DNA from: Lineus longissimus
Lineage: Eukaryota > Nemertea > Pilidiophora > Heteronemertea > Lineidae
Reading direction: 5' to 3'
NCBI RefSeq assembly: GCF_910592395.1
Contig: NC_088308.1
Coordinates: 25,623,501 to 25,683,500, forward strand
DNA length: 60,000 nucleotides
Shown piece after piece: positions 1 to 37,161 of the stretch. The notes beneath the pieces are model-generated. The model ran no database searches, was not told the DNA's origin, and saw only the letters and a list, made by a program, of their open reading frames with translations. The number at the start of each line of letters is the position of its first letter. The first letter of the stretch is position 1. The translations under genes and the position numbers were made by a program.

Positions 1-551
1 AGCTTAGGAAGTGAAAAACTACTGTATCATCTTAAAGCTTATATACATATCGATTATAATTCGCAGTTTGTCAGTGACATCATATGAATTATTGGCTCAC
101 ACCACCATCGTTATAATCATGAGCTATCACTTTTGTTGGTTCAATATGCAAGAAGGTGCTTTCGTAGCATAATTTCGCAGCAAAGATTCACATAGCGTAC
201 TCTCACCCCACCATATAGACCAATTGAAACTATCCTAAATTATAACAGCTGTCAATGAGCTTAGAATGTATCGAATGGGTAGAAAGAGTAGACCAATATA
301 TCAGCAAACAAAGACATAATGCTTGGCTAATGCGTGTCTTCTATCATCCAATGTATGGCTTCACAATGATATCAGTATGATCGACAGCTGGCGAAAGTAG
401 TTATTATACATGGCACAAATCAACTAGCTGAATCATATCTGGTCGATCTACAAGCAACTTGATATTGTGGTAGAGGTCTATGTGTCAAAATGTGATTGGT
501 ATCAGCGATATTTATATGATATCATCAAATAATTATAGATTAAAATGATGG

Positions 552-708
552 TATGAGCCTAACTAACGAGATCATCACTTAACAGCAGATCTTAATCGAT
601 ATGGTAAGATTAAGTAAGTGTGACTTGGATACATGTAATTGTATTTGCTGGTATGAGCCTAATTTACAAGATATCATCAGCTGCTAACAAATCTTACCTT
701 TGCCATCT
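552..708. repeat. Two imperfect direct copies, about 98-bp period
   Basis: TGGTATGAGCCTAACTAACGAGATCATCA and TGGTATGAGCCTAATTTACAAGATATCATCA types are followed in both by an AGCAGATCTTA / GCTAACAAATCTTA segment. Confidence 0.5.
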
Positions 709-1359
709 GGTACGCTGGGACGCATGTCCACTGGGGAAGAAGGCTTCGGTATTTCTGTAAGAAAGGGGAAAGCGTGAGGTTAACAACCAATTGGGTGTAA
801 TTTTATCATAAGAAAAATAAATGATCAGGGTAGCATCCGGGGGTAGCATTTGAATAAAACACTATATCGACTATGTTGGCATCAGAATCTTGTCATCAAA
901 CGGGATGGATTGGAACTCATTTTGACCTACTCCGAAACGTGACCAGTTTCTGATATCCGGTAGCGATGGACATTGCCAAAATTGAGGAAAACTACAGCCA
1001 TAGCCAAAGCGAATTTGGCTCTATCTAATTGAAGAAACACTGTATAGCTCCATCCTACCACGATCCAAAAATCTTATGCCAAACAGTCATTTGCATTTGC
1101 TTGTGAAGTAAAAGTTATCATCCGGTGAAAATATGCAACGGGGAACATGAACGTCCCATGCAGTAAGTTATAACAGGGAACGGGACAAAACAATCAGTGC
1201 ACAGTAATGTGACCTTATCAGACATCGTGTGTAGAAAGAATCATCATTTTCCTCATTTCTGATATCCCGAATCGTATGCCTGTCAAATAGTAACCATAGA
1301 GAGTTGACGCGTTCTCCATTTTGCTATGCATACAGTATTTATCAATTCTATTGCGTCAT

Positions 1360-1655
1360 ATTCAGAAATCAACAATTCTCCTTCCTTCTATTTACATTTA
1401 CAGAAGTTAAAGTTAATCCTACCGTCATCTTTACAAAAGGTTAACAATTCTCGGCCTTATTATATCCTTACAGGAGTTAACATTTACCTAAATAATCCGT
1501 CAATGTCATAAAGGTTAACAGGTTTCCTTACTTCACATCTTTACAGATTACGAAAATTGACATAAAAGTTAACATGTTTCCTTACTGTGTTATACTTCAT
1601 GATTACGAAAGTTAACATTTCTCCTTACTTTACCTTTACAAAAGTTATCGTAAGT
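1360..1655. repeat. Degenerate tandem array (GTTAACA / TTTACA motifs)
   Basis: Blocks such as TTACAGAAGTTAA, AAAGGTTAACAATTCTC, AGGAGTTAACATTTACC and AAAGTTAACATGTTTCCTTAC recur every 40-60 bases. The open frames over this region arise from the repeats. Confidence 0.55.
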
Positions 1656-4600
1656 CTCAATTTAGCAGACAATGATTACATATTTTCTTTACTTAAAATT
1701 TCCCTTTTGTATATGTTTGGTACTGTACGCAATTTTGTACAGGCAACAGTGGCAATTGCACATGGTAAACTCAGTCGATCTTTGAAAGAGCATGAATTAA
1801 CACGGGGATGTATTGATAACCCTCTGATGGAGACATTTTTTTTCACCTCACTCGATTGAAGGAAGAGTTTTATTTCACGAAAGTTTCTTTGAAGACAAAT
1901 GGAAACAGTATTTGAGGAGGATGTAAAAGAACCAAACGGAAAAAAGCGTTTGAACATTTGAACGAGCGATTTAACCTGATTTAGGATTAAAAGGCGAAGA
2001 AAAAACAATTAAATTAAATGGATACATCAATTTTGTATCGTTTGAGAATCAAAGGCTTGGTGGTACTTTGGAGTCTGTCTCTGAGATTGAATAAGGGAAA
2101 ATAGAGGCAAGCTTGAACAGATTTTTACGTAATTATAGTAAATATGCCAGACTTTAAGAGCAACTTAAGATTTAGGGTAGCTCAGGTGCTGCTTTGGGTT
2201 TTCATACGACTAGATAGAAAAGTTGTATGAGGGGAATAAGTCCTGTAATATGTATATTGTGTGTACTTTCAGTTACTTTTATTCCTGCTCTGGGTATTTG
2301 AAAATTTGTCCATCAACTGCAGAACTTTTGATGTGATTATGTGTCTGCCAGTGTACATTGGGGTGTTTGATACAGGACTTAACCCTTACAAATCATGGTT
2401 CATGCAATACTCGGGTTTTGACAGGTCCCTCATGCCTTTCCGCCAGCGTGCAAATAAGGTATTGTGAACTAACTTGTTGGCTTTTCGGTGAATATTTTAC
2501 CGGCACCACCTTCGTTTTTGGTTTCTGCAAAAGTATACATGTGTAGATTTTAGAATCCAACTTGATCTGGTTTTGTGACAGGACAAGACGCTTACATGCA
2601 TTGTGTGAGTGTGGGTGCTTATTGCATCATTTCAGGCATGACAGATGGTTAGTGTTCATGCAATGTCAGATTCGCCATGCGTTTTTTGTTGCTGATGTGA
2701 TGATGTCATTTCCTGTTTTCTTCCATGCTAGATGCTGATTGGCATGCTGATTGTTAGTTGCGTCATGATGTACATGATGTCATTTCCGTTTCGATTTCAT
2801 GCTTGATGTCAGGCGGGGAAAGGGTTGAATGGTAGGTACAGCAAAATATACCAAGATGCTGATCAAGGTTTCTGGTTATAACTAAACAACCCAACAGAAG
2901 TCAACTTGGTTTAGGCACAGCTTACTCTGTCACATCAAACATCAGAATACATGCACTTCTCGCTGGTCAAGTGAGTCAATGGTGCATCACCCCTCATAGT
3001 CAAATTTGTCTGGACGATTTCGCGGTCATCACACACCAAACCGTTGGATCTTCAAATCGGCGGCTGCACGGCAATTTGCAAGGCTAGACACAATGGATTT
3101 CGACCGTGTATCATTGAGATAGAATAGTACTCAACGCCAACCTAGCCCTAGGCTACTTCGGCACAATTGCCAGCCTTCGGGCGATAATCTAGCGTGTAAT
3201 AACATGGTCCGGCGAATCAGTTTGCCGATATTGAGCGACAACAATAGTAATTTTGCTGCCAATGGATGGTGTTAATGACAGGTCGCAGAATATCACTTGA
3301 CGCCGGCTCTCATAGCTGAACACCAATTTCAAAACTGATAGATCTGAGCTGAATCAACACCACTTAGCGCATTCACAACATGGAGGTCATGAAGGTAGCA
3401 AGAAAGCTGAAGACAAGGTTAACGTTTTAACCCCTAATGTTGAGGCAACGTTTTCACTAAGGCAACCACGTGTTTGCAACCGGAATGGTGCCTGATTGAG
3501 AATCCTTCAGGAGCTTTCCTGATACTTGCAGTTGTTCATTGAAACCATGTTTTCTGAGTAAAAGTACATCTTCTGGGAAATAATAATTGAGTTAAGTACC
3601 TTTTGGCAGAACACGATTAGATTGTGATAAATCAAAGAAACGTGAATTTGACATAGAATATTTATAGAATATTAATTTTACAAGAATTGAATGTATCTCG
3701 AATGACCGCAGAAGGAAAGGAGAACAGATTTCATTCCTTGAGGGTGTTTTCCATCATGAATATCAAAGACTTTATTCAACATTGACTAAATGAATTTATC
3801 ACTCACCCATAAAGGAGATAATTCATTTAGTGTTTACGTTGAACAAACGTCTGATCAAATCCGTAATCTTGTATTAACTGCTGTTTTCACCTGGGGGTGA
3901 TTATACCAATGTACACTTGCAGCAGTAGCCATTTCTCTTGTTTGACTGAGAAGGTAGATTGTTCTTTGATAGACCTCTCATTGGGTAAAGGGAATCACGG
4001 CGAGGCAAGTGCTCGTGGGGTCATTGGAAGGTCGCTACTCCATCAAGGATTATCAAGAGATAAGTATGGGTTTTGTTTAAGTAAATTATTGTCAGTTTGT
4101 AGTGTCGAGGATAGCTTACTGCTCTTTATAGTTTCTTAGACGTAATTACGTGTTCAATAACCTAACTGCTTAATGGCTAGAGAACTTGTATATAGTCTAT
4201 TTCTAACCTCTTAGGTCTACGTATCTTCTATCCTATAACGTAGACCATCCGTGCAATACAGCTGATCAGTGGTCAGCGACATAATGCTAGTAGACGGACT
4301 GATCTGCCGAGATTGTGACATGATCTTTTCCGACAAAGAAATAGCATGATGTGGTTTTCCTGTTTCATACTGACAGAATCAACTATAATGGTACGCTGCA
4401 TTGCAGTCGCCAGTTTCACTCTGACATGATCGTGTCAGACTGTTTTGAAATAGTCTCTAGTCTAATCACGGAATCTATCGATAGGGGATCAAGTACGCCA
4501 AGTGTCATCGACACAGCTCTCCTTTGATTAATCTTGCCTCCTCGCCATCACCATAAGGAGCTTGGGCCGTGACGATCCCGTCTGGCTGCCAGCTCTGGTC

Positions 4601-5566
4601 GCGCTAAGTGCTTCGCAAATCCCCGTGCTTATACCCAAGGACGCAAAGAAGCCCTCTTTAAACAATGCCCCGGGCTCTTCAGTCTATCTTCACTTTGTTA
4701 GAATGTATTGAACTAAACCAGAGATTTCTGGTGCATTTTCATCAGACATGTTTTCCAACATACGACATCTGGGAATGTATCCACGCTGAATTAAATATGT
4801 CAAAAAAACGCCAGATATGATATCGTCGTTATCGTTATCCCAGCATTGGGGAAACACTCTCTTTGAACTACATGTCTGAATGTCAACCCCAACTAAACTA
4901 GTTTCCAATGAAGAAAGCTGGGGAAAGCATTTTGGCATGCGGATCCTGCAGAATCGTGTAAGCAGTTAATCTCTGAAACAGGGACTGGAAGCCAAACTTT
5001 GAAGCTGTCGGCAACAGAGGCGTACAAGCATATATACAGCAATATCCAACTCCAAAATACAGAATCTAATTGAACAATCAAATGACTCCTTAGATCCATT
5101 TGTGCCTTCTTGAGTGTGTGATGGCTCCTTTCATTTCAAACAAGGTAGAACGGATGGAAGAAGTTATTTCACTCAATAATATCTGACAGCCATGCTTGCA
5201 GGTAAAAGGTCACAATGCACACAAAATGCACGTAATAACAGTACAATTTCATTGGAACCGAAATGAGTATCACTTCGAAATGTTTCTTATACCACACATT
5301 ACAGTATATATGATGATTTTCTTTGATGACCAATTGATATCGATCTTAACTACGAAATGATGATGAATGGTAAAACTGTGCAAATGTTAGACTTGAGAGT
5401 TCGACCTGAATCATTGGTTTGACTAATATTTCGCAAAAATGAAAAGCGACTTGACATTTATTTATGAAAGGCGGTTCAGAAAATGGTGCATTAGCTAATT
5501 ACACGATAGTAGTCGATTACGATGGATTTGTCGGATGGCTCTCTGGTCTGATCGTGTAATCGTGAC

Positions 5567-5740
5567 ATGGCCGAAGACGAATCTTCTTCGCCAGTATCCA
5601 GTCCAAAGTATAACGTGATCGACGGCCGTTTTACCACTGACTGCATGAAGGAACGCCGATTAAATCACGTTTTGTTCCGAATGATGCTTGGCCGTTCAAC
5701 GCAACAATTTCAGCATCTTGGCGGGCTTCTGTTCTTACGC
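5567..5740 (+). CDS. Possible first exon of an unknown gene (weak)
   Basis: ATG in a good Kozak context (GACATGG) opens a 58-codon frame beginning MAEDESSSPVSSPKYNVIDG, with plausible codon composition. It ends at a donor-like AAG/gttagg before the stop. No downstream exon was found and no family is recognised. It would be nested antisense to netrin next to the LE3 exon. It may be a chance frame. Confidence 0.2.
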
Positions 5741-5810
5741 AAGGTTAGGGACTAAACTTGTTCTGAAAAAAGACTATGGCAGCACACTAAGTATTTGAAT
5801 GTTCACTTAC

Positions 5811-30478
<24,668 letters not shown>

Positions 30479-33400
30479 AATTGGAAAGGTCTCACCTGTG
30501 CGCAACTAAATGCTGTCCAAAAGTGTTAATCCGTTGGGCAACAACCATTTGCTGCGAAAAAGAACCAATATATCTGTAAATCACTATCGTAACATCCTTT
30601 ATAAAGAAATCGTTTGTCTGATTTATCAAAATCCCGATGATGTTTAAACATTAATAAAACATACTTTTACCAAAGACAAATTCCGAGAATCCTTTATCAA
30701 AATTAATCCTGAAATGTTTCTTTCGCGTTCTCTCCGTTGAGAAATGTGTGTTATCACTGTATCCTTAGAAGGCTAGCCAGAGTCTTCACGTGCGTTCTGC
30801 TTTTCGACTAACCGAGACTGCTGTGCATGCTCTCACTCGTTACTCTTCGACACCTCAAGTGACTGGGGGCGTCACCGAATGCTCAAAACGTCACTGCCAA
30901 TTAAACGCTTACAAAAGCTCTTAAACACAAATAAAAAGTATTGAACGAGAGCTAGTGCGAGTTCTGTGATGTTCTCGTTAGCATTCTGAGTAATCTGTGC
31001 CGTGAGCCAGCTCGGGTGCTTGAGATTCTCCGAGAGGTTGCAACATATCTTCTCAGAAAGAGAGTCCGATGATGATTCTTGCGGGATAGTTTCTGCCAAT
31101 CATGGCGTCGCTCCGCCTCCTTTTTGTCGGCCTCCGCTTACGCGTGAAGTAATTACTACCAGAGTGTGGTTTATTACCACTTTATTTCTCCCAAGGCATC
31201 AGAGCCAGAGGATGCAAAACATTATGATATTCGGGGATACGTAATATTTCACATCAATCTCTAGATGTGGTTTCGATGAAGGTAATATTTGTCTTACCTT
31301 CAATGATCTCAATCAAACCCATTCCTTACCTGCAAGGTAATTAGCTACTATCTCGGTGTAATTAGCTTTGGAAGGATAGACGATAGCACGGGATTCATTA
31401 ACGCACATCAACCACTTACTGCTGGAATCGAACTCAGCCGGTTGATAATCAATTAAAGCTAGGATATTTTAGAGAATTCAATAATAGTTTTGAGTAATGG
31501 CATGGGTCGGCTTTCTTATGTAAAATGGTATTTGTTTTAAGCCTTATCTCACAGAAGGACCAAAATAACTTATTTGTTACCAATTCTCGGCTTTGTTGCA
31601 TTCTTGTGAACACAGGTAACCAAAAGTTGAAGCTGATTGTCTCGGCTTGTCTGGCCAGATACCACTAAAGCTCATTGTGAACCAACACAATGACCTTAAA
31701 AAGGAAAACAATGAGCCGAACGATATCTGACTATATCATACGAATCTTCTCAAGCCGTCCGTCGCTTCGTGATAAACGAGACCGTGAATACGTCTTCCAA
31801 CGAGCACGGGAATACCTAACCAGCTGATGAAGTTACCAAGATCAGGTCCAATGTCACTGAAATTTGCGGCAATGCATTAATAGGTTGATTTGCCTTGAAG
31901 GGGTGTGAATCATGGCTTAGTGGTTAATGAAGTTAGAAGCGAGAGATGATGGCCGCAACGACAGCAAGGGATCTTGGTGGCCGACCGTGACCTTCGAGGT
32001 GTGTGGAAGGGAGGTATAGAATCGCGTGTATGTGATGCAGCGTTCAATGCAAACCGTGTACCCCTGGTCAAGGGTCATCACTGATTGAGTGTCGAATCAG
32101 TGTCGAGTTCTGAGTGAACAGCCCCACTCACAGCTGCACTTGCTGTTGCCCAGAAAGAATGTACTGTCCACTTGTCATTTCTTAATCATTCTTAATCTTC
32201 TTAGTCCATTCGTTACATTTTCGCATAGTTTTGGGCTATGGCGCGAACTACTGGTTGGATTTCTTTCAGTTTGATTTTTGCTGCGGTTTCTGTGCGAAAT
32301 CACTAAAACTGTGAGGACAAAACGTGTACTGGACTAACGCCAATTGAAAATCAAAGAGCAAATTCGCCAACGTTTACAGCTGTTGCTGTTGTAATGTACC
32401 ATTAGGTCTCTTTCAACCGACTGGCCTAAAGAACATGAATTCCACAACGATTCGCGGGCGTATACAAGACAAATTCGGACAAAAGCCTTAAAAGGCAGGA
32501 ATGTCAACTCATGTTTACCCTTCTTTGACATTGTTACTTTCCCTTTTCATGGAGGCATATTGTACCCATGTAGCCTTTGCACAGCAAATATTGAATTCCT
32601 TGGCGGGATCTTTCCTAGGTCAACAGTTTAGCAAGATAAAAGCCTCTAAGGCCTACTCAGAATGTTAACAAAGCATAATCCACAATGCTTGGTAGCATTG
32701 TGCAAATTGTAAAAACTAATTAAAATTTGCTAATGTGTCGAAATCTGTTTGTTCCGTTTGATTATCTTATTGCTTTCTTGTGAAGACGAGAGCGTTGAAC
32801 TTTCACTAATGCGGCGGGCAAATCCATGACCACAGCCCCCTTAAAGAGTTCCATTGATTTGGACAGTAGCTGTCCTCATAAGCTTGTGGGCGGAGTTGCG
32901 ATTTACTGGTATCGTTGACGAAATACGATAACAACTGCCGTATCACCTCCAATCGACAATATGATGAAAACACATGAAGGCCCGCAGACGAGACACAACA
33001 TGTGTTACGAAAGTTAGTGCCACATGAGAGAAGACGTCTTCTTTAATATACCATTGAATAAAAGATATTTTGAACGATGCAAGGAAAGAGTCTCTATTAG
33101 TATATCACACAAAATGCAAAGCCTCTCCAGACAGCTGTTAGAGGTCGCGCCGAGAAACTATTTAACTAACAATCTTACGCAGTGTGTCGCGCTCGCCGTG
33201 TAGCAATCTATCACCTCTGCTCCGGTCCTATATAATGATTTCATATTGATAGCCATCCAAACCATGATTTCTTTGACTTGAATTTTATACACTCCCTCCT
33301 TGTTTTGATATCAAAACACAGTTTCATTTTGGTTAAAAACCTATACCTTTTTAACGCAATCGTTTTAGGATCTATATCTTGCAAGGTGCGCATGTGTACA

Positions 33401-34242
33401 ACATCTAGAAGGGAGTAATGGCAGTCAAGTTCTGTCCTAATGTCAGTCACGTGATGACGGGCGATGTCTCCCTGCCGCAACATTCGGCATGTTCGGACTG
33501 GATACAAGGTTAAGTGTGTGTGTGTGTGGGGGGGGGGGGGGATGAGCAAGAAACAATGGTGGGCCTATCCTTCCCTCACTTTACGACAGGTGAAGTTTCA
33601 TGGCTGTTAATTCCCTGGATCCGAGAAGGTTTTAAACGCGCGTGGTACGGGCGAATATCAATGATGCCATCTTTGAATTGTTCGTGGTACTGGCGACATG
33701 TACAAATGAATAGAAGATAGAATATATATTTATATATTTGGTGATGCATTTACCGTATATACTTCAGTTTTTTACTGAAAGCATATATACGAAGGTTTCA
33801 GCTCAAGCATTTACTCGCTTGCTTTTACATCAGATGACATTTTTCACGGGCGTTAATCCCTGTATGTACTGCACTATGTATATGTAGTTACAGGACTTGT
33901 TGACTCCACGTTCCCAGTCCTTGCTGCGAGATTGGCATCAGTTCTGATCAATTGGTAGCGCACAAAATGCACAAGTTAAGATTAAAAAATCACTATGGCA
34001 TGACAAGAGAAATTCAATTTAAAAAATGTTGATATACAATGTAGGGAAGTTTGTATTAGATACACTAAACATTTGATCTTCAAAAAAGGTGTTCTTTCTT
34101 CCTTTTTGATATCTTCCTGGTAAGAATTCTCCTTGATCATACGCCAACCTCCCGTTCTCATAGTTTGGTTCATTGCAGGCCCACTTTACCCACATGATCA
34201 CCGCAGATTAATGTACGGCAACACTTTGTAAAGCCGGTTCAA
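30479..34242. other. Netrin 5' flank and intergenic region to the TRP-like gene
   Basis: The part next to netrin (to about 31.15 kb) should hold its untranslated leader and promoter. Near 31094-31140 there are inverted CCAAT (ATTGG on the minus strand) and GC-box-like GGAGGCGG elements, the most promoter-like spot seen. The rest, including the GT/poly-G tract at 33.5 kb and the 3' flank of the TRP-like gene, shows no coding region. No AATAAA was noticed for the TRP-like gene. Confidence 0.5.
33511..33541. repeat. (GT)n followed by poly-G
   Basis: About seven GT units run into about 12 G in the intergenic region between netrin and the TRP-like gene. Confidence 0.9.
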
Positions 34243-35922
34243 CTAGAAAGTAACTTCTTCATACTCAATGAGAAATCTCTTTTGATTCTGCCTTTGACTA
34301 ATGATGTTCCTATAGAACAATGACTTGACAACGTTGATTCTGTCCATGACCTCTTGAATTACTGCAACTCTCAGAACTATTTGGATAACATCTTTGTGGC
34401 GCTCAAGTTTTCCTACCTGGTCCGAAAGGAGTGCGATCAGAAAGTTAACCAGCAAGATCATGAGAATGAGAACAGTCCCGAAGTGTAAAGATACAACCAT
34501 GGGCAACGGCATCCCATAATCATTGGCCAGCGATTTCATGTCGAACATGTTTATCATAAGCAAGAAGGTTGTGTAGTAACTATCAACAGAAAATCCCATT
34601 CTTTCCGCGCAGTAGAAAATGGCGATCGTCCGAAGCACCTCCGTCACTGCGATATAACACAATAGAAACAAGAACAGAAATGAAACAAACGTCGAAAGGA
34701 CTCGTACGAAGCTCATTACTAGATGCCCGACTTTAGGTACCGCCTGTACCAGATATAGCGGAGCCATCCAACTACTGGCTAGCGTCAAGATTCGCATAAG
34801 GAGCATGAACTTCCCTACTGCCCCAGCCTCTCTCGGATTGCCCCATACTGACGACAGTACATAGTACACAATAGTCAAAACAAACGTGATGAACTCCATC
34901 AGATAAAATAAACGGTTACTTTGGATCAAAGCGGACGTCTGCAAATCTCGCGGTAACGCGAACACAGTGCGACGAGAAAAATGGATACGATAATATTGCG
35001 GCATGTATAGAAGTGCGCTGCCAATTGCACCCAACCAATACCAACCAAACAAGGCAGTCATCATTATATCGTTGGTGAAATGGACGTTACTTGAAATTGG
35101 CCTCGTCCGATTAGAGCAGTATTCGCTTTCATTGTTATTGTCAAATGATGTCAAACAAAGAATCATCGAAAAAAATGAACCTTCAACAAGAAAAATCCAC
35201 GGCAATGCACCGCGGACTTTGGTATGAATCCAACCTTTGATGAGCTTATGATCGAATATCTCTCGGTAATTGTCCTTTTCTAGGTCACCCTCTCTCACTC
35301 TGATTAAGAAATTCAATGGCGATAGGAGGCACCTTGAGTCACATGAGAGCAGTTCGTACTCTGTCAGGTCAAAGGTGACTCGTTGCCTTGTGGGTGAACA
35401 TTTCGTTACTGTCTTGTACACATCCTTTGTCTCCAAGATCTCCTTCAGGAGAAAAAAGGTTCGGAACTTGGCTGCAACTTCTAATGCTCGTAATCCGTCG
35501 GCGTTTTCGGCGAACAGCAACGTCCGCTTTCGTTCTGCAGACTGCGCTAGTTTTATCAAGAGTCTGTAAATTTCACACAGATTTCTTTCACAACTTGGTT
35601 TGTAAGCTGCGGCGACACACAGTGCGTGTACTAGAGGTACTTGGTTGGCATCCTTAGCGTACAAGTCCGCGCCCTGTTCCAGTAGGAGTTCAACAATGCC
35701 CGAATGTCCGCTGACGCAGGCCACGAACAAAGGGAGTGAGAAGTCGCAGCAACGCCCGCCTTCAAATGAAACACTGTTTAGAAGTTTGTTCCTTGAAGGT
35801 TTCTCGACTCGTAGAACGAACTTTTCTACTTCGGTCACCAAGCCCCGTTGAATGACTTCAAGTAGATCGTCTCTAGCTTTACTCATCAAGTTATGGTTTA
35901 AAAGATAGTCTGGTTGAATCAT
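34243..35922 (-). CDS. Intronless ankyrin-repeat TRP-like cation channel
   Basis: 559 residues from the ATG at 35922. An in-frame TAA sits 15 bases upstream, so the 5' end of the reading frame is closed. The N-terminal part has two or three ankyrin-like repeats (about 60-165, including PLFVACVSGHSGIVELLLEQ). Six hydrophobic segments follow at about 240-260, 287-308, 340-361, 370-394, 404-432 and 474-501. A re-entrant pore-like stretch before the last one (about 448-465) contains LLMINMFDMKS in the filter position. The post-S6 sequence LIALLSDQVGKLERHKD resembles the TRPV/TRPA class. An N-glycosylation sequon (NRT, about 271) lies in the expected S1-S2 outer loop. It should act as a tetrameric cation channel in a membrane; the gating stimulus is unknown. 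It is shorter than usual TRPV/TRPA proteins (about 700-1,100 residues) and has no intron. A retrocopy or a lineage-specific TRP-like family are both possible. Confidence 0.8.
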   Translation of the reverse strand: MIQPDYLLNHNLMSKARDDLLEVIQRGLVTEVEKFVLRVEKPSRNKLLNSVSFEGGRCCDFSLPLFVACVSGHSGIVELLLEQGADLYAKDANQVPLVHALCVAAAYKPSCERNLCEIYRLLIKLAQSAERKRTLLFAENADGLRALEVAAKFRTFFLLKEILETKDVYKTVTKCSPTRQRVTFDLTEYELLSCDSRCLLSPLNFLIRVREGDLEKDNYREIFDHKLIKGWIHTKVRGALPWIFLVEGSFFSMILCLTSFDNNNESEYCSNRTRPISSNVHFTNDIMMTALFGWYWLGAIGSALLYMPQYYRIHFSRRTVFALPRDLQTSALIQSNRLFYLMEFITFVLTIVYYVLSSVWGNPREAGAVGKFMLLMRILTLASSWMAPLYLVQAVPKVGHLVMSFVRVLSTFVSFLFLFLLCYIAVTEVLRTIAIFYCAERMGFSVDSYYTTFLLMINMFDMKSLANDYGMPLPMVVSLHFGTVLILMILLVNFLIALLSDQVGKLERHKDVIQIVLRVAVIQEVMDRINVVKSLFYRNIISQRQNQKRFLIEYEEVTF

Positions 35923-37161
35923 CACTGCCTTGGATTAATCACACCCACAAAATGAAACTCTGAAGCAGGTGCAACACCGACGTCAACGATGTCCGCTACG
36001 CAAATGGCCGCAGCGTGGATCTCCTGATGCCAATGTTCATCAAATATTATGTTACTATGGCTACCTTTCGGAAATGATTAATTTTGCCTTTGATGGGTTT
36101 TTTCCCCCATAAATGTTTGTTCACCTTCGCGTTGACCACATGGTAAATATTTTGTCCATCAGCATATGGCGCGATATTCTCTATTCTAGAAGCTTCCCAA
36201 AATATGTAAACAACTAAAACCCAAAACCTTTCAGCAAACAACACGACATTATCACCAGGAATGACTAAGTGTTTGATTCGTGTCATCATCAACAAGCATG
36301 CAACAACAACCCCAGTATATAGTATGCAAACGAGTGATTTACACGGGTTGATGAACAGCATATAGCCCTGTTATCAAATATTTTGACTGAAGAAGAAACT
36401 ACGAATTGCAAGTATAGGTCAGGGATATATCACAATTGATTCCCAGTGGTTCCAACCATTGATTACCAAAACTAGTTTAATCGATTCAATCGATTCTCAC
36501 AACTCGCCCTGTGTTTGATTGATTTTGATCGGTTTATGATTGGGACTTCTTTAAATGACGCCATGTTTTCGTAAATCAGGTTGATGTTATGATACCTTAC
36601 GGGCTCTCCTTGCCAAAACAATAATGCAGATTTCATGAGTTTGATTGACCGGGTATAGAGCGTCGTGCAGTAATGAAAAATCACTCCATTCTGGCCTCGT
36701 ATGGATTATGTAAGACCATACAGAACCGCCAACCATCATATCGAAAGGCCCTGCATGTGTTAAATTACATGTATAAACAATACCATGATGATTTTAATGT
36801 TAAAAGAGAATGATAATTAAGAACCTTTCGAAGATAGAAGTGTACAGATGAAAGGGTTGCCTATTTCCTCGGTGCTGGATGAGACTCCCGAGGCGCAACT
36901 TCTTCTGGGTCAAGGTGATGCAATGTGGAAGTGCACGGGATCGATGAATCACATTTATGATTCATTATTTCGTTTCTATTTCGCTCCTCGGTATAAATGT
37001 ATACCGCACACATAAGTCATAGCACTGAGTATGGCAGGAACTACTTGTACTTGCCAATTAAAAGGTGATATATACTGACTTTTCAGTGTGCTGAAAACCT
37101 CTCAAACTTCAGTTTGTTGAACACACCTTTGTGATTGTATCGTTAAACTTCTGTGAAAAAC
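35923..37161. other. Head-to-head promoter region of the TRP-like and orphan genes
   Basis: About 1.2 kb separates two divergent ATGs. The plus side has a TATA box at 36992. A 104-codon minus frame at 36047-36361 with a hydrophobic start was considered and not called. Nothing else was recognised. Confidence 0.6.
36992..36998 (+). promoter_or_regulatory. Candidate TATA box for the 37162 gene
   Basis: TATAAAT lies 170 bp upstream of the ATG at 37162, with no ATG-bearing competing frame of note between. The transcription start would fall near 37022-37030 and give a short unspliced 5' leader. Motif position only; no experimental support. Confidence 0.35.

Larger units (their letters stand above)
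1..5810. other. Non-coding stretch 3' of the netrin LE3 exon
   Basis: Probably the next netrin intron. No NTR-domain exon was recognised on the minus strand. It holds the short repeats listed separately and a GC-richer patch at about 4540-4680 with frames of 40-46 codons open on both strands but no family resemblance. A possible plus-strand first exon at 5567-5740 is listed separately. The rest shows no structure I can name. Confidence 0.5.

Noticed and set aside
4540-4690. GC-rich patch considered as the netrin NTR exon
   Set aside because: Neither strand encodes the cysteine or lysine pattern of the NTR domain.
31380-31470. Minus-strand B-box-like GAGTTCGATTCCA
   Set aside because: No A box or cloverleaf stems; a degraded SINE at best.
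36047-36361. 104-codon minus frame with a hydrophobic N-terminal part, upstream of the TRP-like gene
   Set aside because: The composition is AT-driven, no family is recognised, and it does not join in frame to the TRP-like gene, which has its own ATG and an upstream stop.
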